A DNA stretch of 64,000 nucleotides from Ectobius pallidus (taxonomy: Eukaryota; Arthropoda; Insecta; Blattodea; Ectobiidae): positions 148,671,890 to 148,735,889 of the forward strand of contig CAXKWD010000009.1 in NCBI GenBank assembly GCA_964059195.1. The letters are read 5' to 3'. Numbering within the stretch: the stretch's first letter is position 1; each line of letters opens with the position of its first letter. Shown here piece by piece: positions 55,332 through 64,000 of the stretch. The position numbers and the translations under genes were made by a program. The notes beneath the pieces were generated by a model. That model ran no database searches, was not told where the DNA came from, and saw only the letters and a list, made by a program, of their open reading frames with translations.

Positions 55332-56842
55332 GGGTCATTCTCACGATTGTGGGGATTTTCATCCACTGTTAAGATGGAATTACAACTGTCACAAAACTGT
55401 GTTTTATTGATGTCATCTCGTTTATTATGATGTTAACCTATTCCCAGTGAATTGGCCGAGTTCAATGTTAATCACTAAATTAGATATAATTTTTTTAATA
55501 TCAGTAGGTGCAAATATCAGTCAACTCCGTAACGGAGCGTTTTCCGGTCCTAATATTAACAATTTGAAATATTAAAAGATTTTTATTCATTGTTTCCATA
55601 GGTCATCGGCTTGCGATTCACCTTGTATCAATTTTATCTCAAATATTTACTATTATGGACAAAACAATTAAAACTTTTAATTTAGAATATAGAATCAAGA
55701 TTTTTTAATGCTAAATTTTGTTACTATGGTTTGACTTTTTAATGTAAAATATTTATTTTCATATCCCATGCATGCTAAGAATAGAGTGCATAAATGCCTC
55801 CTCATTAAGAAAAAGAAATTTATAAATTAGTGCTAACTATTGCTATTTTACTGCCATTTTACTTATTGTTATGGGGTGGAGACTGCGTTACGGTGTGGAC
55901 ACTTGCGTTATGGTGTGGACATTCATTTCAAGATGTGGACATGTTTTCGATAATGTGTTCATATAATGAGGTACATTCAATTAATAAGCTAAATTTAAAT
56001 TAAATTAAACGTATGCAAGCCAATAAAGGCACCACTGTAACAGTGTTCAACACCGTAACGAATTTCTTCGTGACGGAGTTGACCGTTACGGAGTTGACAT
56101 TTTTTTTTGTTCATAAGTTTTCGAAGTTAAGACTGGAAAAAAACGACGATTCATCACATGCTTTATCTTCAAATACAACCAAAAATTCTTTGCTAGACTA
56201 AAAATATTTATAAAAATCACAAAATCACACTTTTTTCTACGTTACGGTGTTGACATGCAATTAAGGTACGTTCCTGAAAAATATGGTTTTTTGCTCTTAC
56301 GCTTCCTACAATCACACAAGGAATACTTTTGTGGTTGCCACATTGTTGCCATCGTTCTTCCCAATTAACTTATGGCCGTAAGTAATGCCGCAATAACATA
56401 GTTGGCGAATATTTAATTTCTACGTGCGTTACGGAGTTGACTGGCGTAATGCAGGGACACTCAGTTAAGCACTTAAATAAAAATAAATAAATCAGTACAA
56501 ATATGAATAAAACAATTATCGTAATATCATCAATGAGAGTGAGCATACCTTCTGCAGTTCCTGTAATTACAATTGTTTTAGAAGACTTCTCGGTCAATTT
56601 CTTAGCTTTCGTACATGCAGTACTTCGAGCTGGGACATTGATTTCATGGGTAATTTGTAGTTCCTGTCAACATTTCAAGCTATTAAATACCCCAATATAT
56701 CAGAATACAAATATACTTCTTTATATTTTAACTAGATAAATGATGATTACATACGAGTAAATAGTAAAAAGGGAGGAAATTTCTAATTTACGAGACTGGC
56801 AAGGTTGGGACACGAAATTCCCCACAATCGGAAGAATGACCC
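55332..56842. mobile_element. TIR element with interspersed CGTTACGGAGTTGAC motif, 1511 bp
   Basis: Ends GGGTCATTCTCACGATTGTG and the inverse of GGGTCATTCTTCCGATTGTG, about 34 bp with few mismatches, flanked by ATAA (55328-55331, 56843-56846). The motif CGTTACGG[AT]GTTGAC or variants occurs at 55886, 55906, 56069, 56084, 56240 and 56427, and inverted at about 55519 and 56045. Same architecture as 41349-42620. No recognised transposase; the minus ORFs repeat VNSVT-like peptides. Confidence 0.8.
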
Positions 56843-56855
56843 ATAATTCATGTTA

Positions 56856-57186
56856 TCTATATTAATAAAAGGAATTTTCGCGGGCCATCGCTTGATTTTG
56901 TAAGTCCATCCTGGACGATTCATTTGTTTAGAATATCAAGGCACGCAGACATATGAAATTTTCAACCTACACGGAAGAGGGATAATCAATATAGTCCTAA
57001 ATATGGCCAAACATTGTTCGATTTGGACGAAACTCACTATACAGGGGTATTCTGGGCCAAGGAACTCGAATCTGAGGTCGCTTTTACCAGTCAATGCTAT
57101 CTAAACGTGGTATGTAGTCCACGCGATTTAGGTGTTAATAAATATAATGATTTAACTATTATGCTCTTAATTTTTAATTCTTGAAA
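56856..57186 (+). mobile_element. Truncated Helitron (relative of 58793)
   Basis: TCTATATTAATAAAAGGAAT, then AAACATTGTTCGATTTGGAC and GGTGTTAATAAATATAATGA, as in 58793-59481. It lacks the 3' hairpin and CTAG, and is followed directly by family X copy C. Confidence 0.72.
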
Positions 57187-57189
57187 TAA

Positions 57190-57700
57190 GGCACATGGTA
57201 GTAGTTGCATATGAGGGCTTTTTGTAAACAATAATGCATATGAACTAGTAGGCCTATTTATGAAAATCTTGTGAGAATATTAATGATAATCCCGAGGAAA
57301 TTTCAATCCAAGCCAGAAACATTGAATTGGAGCTGGTGCAAGTAAAATCTCGGCAGCAGCAGACTATGAGAAGGAAAATATTGCAATTAAATGCTGGTGC
57401 ATCCATGGTAAGCAATGTTTCTCTTATAAACCAAGGTGTGAAAAGTTGTTGGCTTATATTTGTTGTTATATGATGAAGTAGGCTACCCTGTTTTGCGAAA
57501 AACCCTGGTCAAGTTTCTGATTATCACAACAACAAAAAATGTTGGCTTAAATTTGTTTTATGACCAAATATATGCTTAAATCCATGTAAAAAAAAAGTTG
57601 GTGTGACTGGTCAATGCCACCTGGATTTTGTTTATAGATTGCCATGACGACTTTAGCGTCCTAGGCCGATAAAACTGCATTTTAAATGCATAATAATAAT
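57190..57700 (+). repeat. Dispersed family X, copy C
   Basis: Exon-like block (DNPEEISIQARNIELELVQ) at about 57284-57410 with an ATT in place of the ATG, conserved CATG/GTAAGC, and the same 3' region (ATTGCCATGACGACTTTAGC) as copy A. Confidence 0.7.
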
Positions 57701-58280
57701 AAAAATAATAAAACAGAGTACAAAACTCCGTTCAGTAGCAACATTGAGAATTAGGTCGTTTCCATAACAACAAGAACAGTCACTGCAGGCAGTAACGGTA
57801 TGGAATGAATCACGTGGTCTTAGTCATCCTTATCCTCTTAGAGATGGGAATGTTCTCTTTTACCAATACTAGGAATTTCAGCCAATCATGGTGCTCATCA
57901 CTAAAAAGTATGGTGCGTGTTGCCTATCAATGTTAACATTTGTTAGAAAAAAAGCCATGTATACAAGCTAACATTTTGAAGTTAATATACCCATAATTTA
58001 ACACACATTCCCTATTAAATTCGTGCATATCAAAAGCAAGGCGTGGCATAATAAATTCACAAACATTTGACTGCAGTGTAGTCAAGGCCTTCTATAATTA
58101 TTCAATATCTAGAATGGAATAAGTCTACTGAGGCCGTGGTATCTACATTCAATTGTCCAGATCTCACATTTCCATTGCCCCATTAGACGCGATTTTAAAG
58201 ACGCACCTATCCCCATAGAAAATTCGGGAGGTCCCAGGTTTCTTTTCCCATGGCCAGCAAATTTGACATGGCTTTTTCCA
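57701..58280. other. Unannotated stretch
   Basis: Short (AAT)n near 57690-57710; otherwise nothing recognised. Confidence 0.3.
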
Positions 58281-58284
58281 TCAA

Positions 58285-58505
58285 ATGCCGAATTGGATAT
58301 TTACGTACCATGAATCATCCTCACCATTTCATCCGGTATCATATCCATTTAGATTAATATCAGTTGAATTTTAATCCATAAAAACACAACAATAATAGAA
58401 ACAATTGACAAGGAATAGTTTCATGGCCTACCCAACTGTATAGACACAGATCCCGAACTCCTGATATGGCCTCGTAGCTAAAGGGAGTATAAATACAGCC
58501 AAATT
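58285..58505. repeat. About 220-bp dispersed repeat, copy 1
   Basis: TGCCGAATTGGATATTTACG, ATATCAGTTGAATTTTA, ACAGATCCCGAACTCCTGAT and GGAGTATAAATACAGCC match 61989-62204 throughout. A weaker match lies near 2405. Confidence 0.75.
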
Positions 58506-58792
58506 AAAAGAAACTACCAATGAACTCGATTTTTTAAATGTTCCGTAAGAAACACTGATAGAGTGTACATTTTTGTGACCTTACTTAGTATTATTTCTTT
58601 GTCTTTAGTTTGTTGGTTCGTCTTTCCTGTTTGTTTGCTCTATATCCTCTTTAATTACTTTTTATGATGGGTATTTTACTGAAGTGCAGTGTTGATTATT
58701 CTATGTCGTTGCAATTCACAGTCTGTGGCAATTAATGAACATTTGATATTCCAATATCTAAACAGAAACTGGAAGATGTTTGTGTTCATCTA

Positions 58793-59481
58793 TCTATATT
58801 ATTAAAAGGAAGTGTTTGTTTGTCTGTCTGTCCGCGATGCCCAGCGAAATCTACTCAACGCAAAAATCTGAAACTTTAAACATAGGTGGACTGAAGTGTC
58901 GGAAAATGCACCTCGAAGCCGAAATTTTAATTTTCGCTTTCGTTCGCGAGTTATGAGTGAAAAACGGGCAGAAAACGTGCATTTTTTTTTTTTTTGCGTT
59001 TTCGAAGCATCAGTTTTGAGTAATACATTTCAATGTAAAAACAATTACAGTTGACTTTGGCTTTTTTTGTCTTGCCTTGGAAATAAAAGCACCGCGATCG
59101 CTTGAATTTTGTAAACCCACGCTGGTCGATTCATTTGTTTATAATGTCAAGGCACGCAGATATATGAAATTTTTAACATTAGATGGAAGAGGGATAATGA
59201 ACAGCCTATAGGCCTAAATGGGCAAACATTGTTCGATTTGGACGAAACTCAATACACCTGGGTTTTCTGAGCCAGGGAACTCGAATTTGAGGTTGATTTT
59301 CCCATTCTGCGCTTTCTAATCGAGGAATTAACTTTAAAGCCGGATTTTTAGCTGTTTGATTGTTTAGTTTAGGCTTATGAATGTTTCGCGTGCAAGTGTT
59401 AATAAATATGTTTTAACTATTTGGTCTTGATTTTTAATATTCCAATTAATTATCGCGGGCGAAGCCGCGGGGATCTTCTAG
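58793..59481 (+). mobile_element. Non-autonomous Helitron, 689 bp
   Basis: Begins TCTATATTATTAAAAGGAAG after A and ends with the hairpin CGCGGGCGAAGCCGCGGG then CTAG before T. Both canonical termini are present; no Rep/helicase. Fragments of the family at 49349 and 56856. Confidence 0.88.
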
Positions 59482-60097
59482 TTTAAAATAAACATGTGTC
59501 TAGCAGACCTATTAATTATTTTGTTATATTAAGCATAGGCCTATGAACTGAAGTGAAATATAATTAAGCCGTCCACTGCCTCCATAGAATTTTGTCTGCA
59601 GATTCATAGGTAACTTTATCTTGTGTAACGGCGGCCATGACGGCTTTCTCCCGCCAAGCAAGTCAGTCGCCTTCACCTCTGTTATAATGACTTGGAACCG
59701 GTTCAACCACATCCAGCATCTCATGGCTTATCAACAGCTTTCCGGCAATTTAATTCAGATTAATGTTTATGTTAATGCTTTTTTTTTTTTTACGAATATT
59801 TATCACACACGTCATTTTTACAATTGGGGTCCAATAACATAATAAGAATGAATCTGTAATCAGCCAACCAGAGACTTTCATAAAAGTAACAGGCCTATGA
59901 TATCTATACCATGAATGAAATAGATTTCTTTCTTACCTGCATAACATATAGAACTAACCATAGACTAAGTGGTTCTGCAAATAAAGTGAATACAGTGAAC
60001 GCCGCTTAATATAATCGCGGATAACGTTATCATTCGGGTAATGTTATCACTTTTTGAAGTCCCATACGGTAATAAAATAAATAAGATACTCGTTGCT

Positions 60098-60100
<3 letters not shown>
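59482..60100. other. Unannotated stretch
   Basis: GAACGCCGCTTAATATAATC near 59999 resembles a Tigger-type end; no partner was found. The 66-codon ORFs here are unsupported. Confidence 0.3.
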
Positions 60101-60132
<32 letters not shown>

Positions 60133-60535
60133 GGATGGGTCGATACCAGATTTTCTCGATACTCGATACCGATACATGATTTTTTCCTCGATACTCGATA
60201 CCTTCAACATTTCCAGTTTCAATAAATAGGTACATTAAAAATTAAAATTTGACAGAACTGTGTAATACCAACTAAATTAATTAAGTCTGCATATTTAATG
60301 AAACAACATTTAATATCAGCAGTAGCCTATAATTATTTTTAAACTCTACATTAAAATTAAAATTAGTTTTTTAAACAGTCCACTTACAAGTTTTTGTTAA
60401 AAAATACTATCTTTCTCACTTAATTGCAGAATTGCAGAGTTACAAAAGTATCGAAAAAGTATCGAGCGAGTTTTCTGTAGTATCGTTCGATGCCGATACC
60501 ATGCAAGTATCGAGAGTATCGAGGACCCATCCCTA

Positions 60536-60588
<53 letters not shown>

Positions 60589-60590
60589 TA
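60101..60590. repeat. (TA)n and (CA)n microsatellites flanking a hAT
   Basis: (TA)n at 60101-60129, continuing after the hAT at 60536-60556, then (CA)n at 60557-60581. Confidence 0.95.
60130..60535. mobile_element. hAT MITE, 406 bp (TAGGGATGGGTCGATAC)
   Basis: Ends TAGGGATGGGTCGATACC and the inverse of TAGGGATGGGTCCTCGATAC, inserted in (TA)n so the 8-bp duplication is ATATATAT. Subterminal GATACTCGATACC/GTATCGAG iterations near both ends. Confidence 0.85.
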
Positions 60591-60594
60591 TATA

Positions 60595-61124
60595 CAGGAT
60601 GTTAATGAATAAGACCGAAATATTTTACCTGTGTACAGAAGGGACATAGCCAAGCAATTTTCATTAGCAGATTTTTGACCAATGAATTCAATTTTCCCTG
60701 TTACAGCATAAAATCTCCCAGGGCATGGCCGCCACAGACTTCTAACATTTGAAAAAAGTTCAAAATAAAGGAACTTCGTTGTTAACACTGGAGTTATGAA
60801 TGAAAAAAAAGACACTAATGCAGTGGCGGCCAGTCATGTAATTAGTCTGTAAATTATGGAAACACTAAATTATGATATAGCTGTTAATGAATGATTAAGA
60901 ATCAGGTTTTTATCAACCACAGAGAAGGCATAAAGTCATTTTAAACAAACTTTTAACCCTATTTCACTTTATTATTGTCTTATGAGCAGCAAATTATAAC
61001 GACTTTAATGCCCTATAGCATATACATTTTACGTCATAGAGCAAAAATGTCCTAATAAAAGTTGCTCGTCTAAGTCCCCTCTGTACACAGGTAAAATATT
61101 TCTGTCCTATTCATTAACACCCTG
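60595..61124. mobile_element. Mariner-like TIR MITE, 530 bp
   Basis: Ends CAGGATGTTAATGAATAAGA and the inverse of CAGGGTGTTAATGAATAGGA, extending through ATATTTTACCTGTGTACAGA; flanked by TA (60593-60594, 61125-61126). No transposase. Confidence 0.88.
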
Positions 61125-61454
61125 TATATATATAAAAGTCGCCTAGCCCTTTCTGTGTCTCTACACCATATTCATAACCTATTTACAAAATAGGATACAA
61201 GAAATAAATAAACTATGGGTTTAATCATTGTGTTAACTGTTTTCTATGCAGTCCGGCACGCTAAGAGTACTGGTATGTAACGGAAACAGCGCTTGTTGAC
61301 ATTTCCCAATTTAAGTGTCGACCTATATAAAGACACAGCTACAGGGGGGAAAGTGTGCCCTTGAAAATAAATACTCTCCTCTCCAAAACACTGAATATAC
61401 AATACCAACCACCTGCTGGCAAGTTACCATTAACCAAATGACCATATCCTTAAT

Positions 61455-61925
61455 CTACTTACTTACTCAATGGCAATAGACAATTCCTAAGCAAGCTAAA
61501 TAAATATTATTTATTTTATGGAACCTGGAGGTTCATTGCCGCGCTTACCTGAGCCCGCCATTCAACCCTATTCTGTGCTAACTCCATCCAACCATCCCTC
61601 GCAAATCCTACTTCCCTTAACTCTATCCTAATATTGTCCTCCCATCTACGTCTAGGTCTTCCAAGTGATCTTTTCCCTTCGGGTCTCCCAGTCAATACTT
61701 TTGAGACATGTCTTTCCTCCCCCATTTCATCCTCCGTGATTTAATTACCCTTACTATATCCGATGAAGAGTACAGGTCATGAAGCTCGTCGTTATGCAGT
61801 TTTCATCTCTCTTAGGTCTGAATATTTTCCTAAGTCCCCTGTTTTCGAACACTCTCAGATTATGTAAGGGGCCATGTCTCACATCCATATAATACAACCG
61901 GCAGGATAATTGTCTTATAGGTCTA
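61455..61925 (-). mobile_element. LINE 3' part, copy 2
   Basis: Minus strand encodes YKTIILPVVLYGCETW (RT C-terminal block), then SSSDIVRVIKSRRMKW and, at 61516-61725, GRPEGKRSLGRPRRRWEDNI, GFARDGWMELAQNRVEWRAQ, VSAAMNLQVP. Several frameshifts separate the blocks. The 3' UTR ends in a GTAAGTAAG-type tail, as at 27.9 kb. Confidence 0.88.
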
Positions 61926-61988
61926 CATTTTTATTTTTAGATTTCTGGCCGGCCATGGGTTTTTTCATGATTTCCCCAGTCGTGAAGG

Positions 61989-62204
61989 CAAATGCCGAAT
62001 TGAATATTTACATACCATGAATCGTCCTCAACATTTCATCCTATATCACATCCATTTAAATTAATATCAGTTGAAATTTACTCCATTAAATACACTAATA
62101 ATAGAAACAATTGACAATCAATACTTCCATGGCCTACACTACTGTATAGACACAGATCCCGAACTCCTGATATAGCCTCGAAGCTAAAAGGAGTATAAAG
62201 ACAG
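61989..62204. repeat. About 220-bp dispersed repeat, copy 2
   Basis: Same order of blocks as 58285-58505; the hAT MITE at 62206 inserted at its right end. Confidence 0.75.
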
Positions 62205-62205
62205 C

Positions 62206-62383
62206 CAGTGGCGGACGCAATAGGGGGGTTACATCCCCCCCCCCCCCGAAATTTGAAAAAATGTACTCTAAGTGGCCAGTTTTATAAACTAATTGTATAT
62301 GTAAGTTGATTAATTTTTTTAGTATTCTTTCTACCTATTCAAATCCCCCCCCACCCCGAAAAAAATTTCTGCGTCCGCCACTG
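62206..62383. mobile_element. hAT MITE, 178 bp (inverse copy of 50107)
   Basis: TIR CAGTGGCGGACGCA at both ends, 8-bp duplication AAGACAGC (62198-62205, 62384-62391). The interior is nearly identical, inverted, to 50107-50285. Confidence 0.95.
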
Positions 62384-62391
62384 AAGACAGC

Positions 62392-62839
62392 TGAAAGAAA
62401 AAAAAAAGTGTTTTCAATGTTGGAGTGGCCTGCGAACGACCTGGATTGGGATCGAACCCGCGAGCAGTGACTGTGCAGAAAATACATCTCATTTATAGAC
62501 TAAAACAGTGTTTCACAAATGCACAGAGTTAATCCACTCCCGGGTATTCGTATGATAAAGTTCTCGGATGTGTCAGGACCAGGATTTCACAGTAGAGGGG
62601 AGTTCGCGGAATAAAGTGCTGCCACCCAGCGCTGCTTCTGGGAACTACGTCCAGCATCTCTGCTGGAGCAGATGGATCTGGGAATTTCCTCATCCCACTT
62701 CACCGGATTGCTTCAGTCATGGGCGTCCGGCAGGGAGAAGGGGGAGGGGTAGGGAAAGGCCGCTGTTATGTATAACAGTAAATAGGCTGTTCCAAACTCT
62801 CTTCCTGCCACCCCCTTGGGTGAGCTACTTCATGATAAT
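62392..62839. other. Unannotated stretch with a partial hAT end
   Basis: 62719-62765 (CATGGGCGTCCGGCAGGG) is the left-end type of the 11069 hAT. A possible B box (GGGTTCGATCCC, minus) near 62450 has no supporting A box. Confidence 0.35.
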
Positions 62840-63860
62840 CAGACCTGGGATTTTGAGGCAAATGCCTATTTTGTTCCTTTCTTTCTTTCTTTTTCGTAGT
62901 TTTACCTCTCCCTTTTAGAATTTAAGCGACCCAAGCCGCCCGGGCCTTACAGGGCCGCGACCTGTCGGGACAGGGATTATCTTTGGATCACATACATACT
63001 TTTTTGACCATTCTCCCCGGATGAGTGATCAGCCCAACGCGGGGCCACCTCCGAGACAACACGAACACATAGGACGATACACACCATTCACACACACACT
63101 CACTCAGAACAAGGCGAGGATGAGGATGAAGATGATAATGACGGCCAGATGATATCCGGGGACCACAAGGGCCTAAAGTTACCTGACATTTGTCTCATAG
63201 GTGAGGGAAAACTCCGGAAAAAACCTCACCTAGGTAACTTGTCCCGAACAGGAATCGAACCCGGGCCCGCTGCGTGAGAGGATTGGACGCAGGGTGGACT
63301 ATTTTGTTCCTTATGAAAAAAATATGAAAATTTTTAAATATGTGGACATTTCATAATATATCACTTATATTTACAGAGTTTTATAGTGCCCTAAAATGCC
63401 TATTTGGACCTTTGGAGCCTATTTTTACTATTTTAGTGCCTAAAATGCCTATTTTGTACATTTAAAATAAAATTAAACTTCTGTAACTTTTACAATCATT
63501 TAATGGACATCCCTGAATGAAGAGCAGAACAGCAGAGGGTGGGTTTTTCACAGAAATTTGATTTTCCCAAACATTTGTCGCCAAAGGAATGCTGACTGAT
63601 GGGGGAGGATTCTCTCAAAACAGCAGGTAGGCTATATAGTAAGAAGGGACACATTATGCAAAACTGTTTTTGATAAATGTATTTTTAATTCTGTCTTAAT
63701 TTTGCAATTACTTCTGTTAAGAATAGTTATACCACGTTCCTTACATTAAAAAAAAAAAAATCACGTTACAGTTTATGAGCATATTGTAGTATTTTAAAGT
63801 CTATTTTCTGTCTATTTACACATTTTTAAAGCATATTTTAAGTCCCTATTTTTAGGTAGA
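62840..63860. mobile_element. Probable hAT element interrupted by a SINE
   Basis: CAGACCTGGGATTTTGAGGC at 62840 looks like a hAT end followed by AAATGCCTATTTTG repeats that resume after the SINE (TGCCTATTTGGACC, GTGCCTAAAATGCC). The right end is not defined. Confidence 0.4.
62880..63298 (-). mobile_element. tRNA-derived SINE with AAAG tail, about 420 bp
   Basis: Minus-strand head has the B box GGGTTCGATTCC within GGGCCCGGGTTCGATTCCTG, a body with CCTAGGTGAGGTTTTTTCCG and TGGTCCCCGGATATCATC, and a (GAAA)n tail. Flanked by a perfect 14-bp duplication CTATTTTGTTCCTT (62866-62879, 63299-63312). Confidence 0.88.
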
Positions 63861-64000
63861 TTTTCGAAGAAAAATCTACCTATTGCAATGGATACCACTT
63901 TATGATTTTCGAAAAATTCTTTCATATCTTTGCGTTTCATGCTCCCCTAAGTACGAAACCACCGCCCGTTCAAAAAAAATTGTGCGATAGTTAAATATAT
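63857..64000 (-). repeat. Fragment shared with the Harbinger element at 35142
   Basis: GGTAGATTTTCGAAGAAAAA, CTACCTATTGCAATGGATAC and CGAAACCACCGCCCGTTCAA are the inverse of 35728-35845. It runs to the window edge. Confidence 0.7.

Overview
This is an animal, almost certainly insect, genome window: AT-rich, long introns, and a dense mix of hAT, Tc1/mariner, PIF/Harbinger, Helitron, LINE and tRNA-derived SINE copies. The C-terminal coding tail of two LINE fragments (near 27.6 and 61.6 kb) resembles a lineage I associate with cockroaches and termites, so Blattodea is my best guess (inference, not proven).

One host gene dominates the minus strand. From about 51.4 kb down past base 1 lies a KDM3-type (JHDM2/JMJD1) histone H3K9 demethylase. 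I resolve eleven coding exons (51229-51278, 43615-43879, 20407-20559, 16077-18692, 15510-15660, 15293-15423, 12593-12835, 7663-7839, 4509-5015, 1844-2096, 581-862). Every junction has GT/AG borders and the phases agree throughout, giving about 1609 codons. The JmjC iron ligands His-x-Asp are in the last visible exon; the distal His and the C-terminus lie left of base 1. A second CpG-rich first exon at 32098-32139 is also phase-compatible with exon 3, so two promoters are likely: a long form carrying a charged coiled coil and a short form without it.

A second host-like gene sits inside the 23 kb intron between exons 2 and 3: an uninterrupted 220-codon cysteine-string protein (DNAJC5-like) reading frame on the same strand, which looks like an intact retrogene.

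Layout of the rest. 3.1-6.0 kb: two terminal-inverted-repeat (TIR) elements. 8-9.2 kb: a decayed element. 10.1-12.1 kb: a long inverted repeat split by a hAT insertion. 13-15 kb: a Harbinger element, a LINE tail and mariner debris. 18.9-21.5 kb: TIR, hAT and foldback elements. 23.3-25.9 kb: a deleted mariner with very long TIRs, a tRNA-Gly-like SINE and a foldback mariner. 29.1-30.8 kb: a three-level nested stack. 32.5-34.7 kb: a hAT with a Helitron inserted in its target duplication. 35-37 kb: Harbinger and hAT. 37.4-40.3 kb: a dispersed repeat with tandem units and a LINE. 41-43.6 kb: a hAT hosting an element full of a repeated 12-mer. 44-50 kb: hAT copies and a second iteron-armed mariner MITE. 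53-64 kb: mostly hAT, Helitron, mariner and SINE copies, with no recognised host exon.
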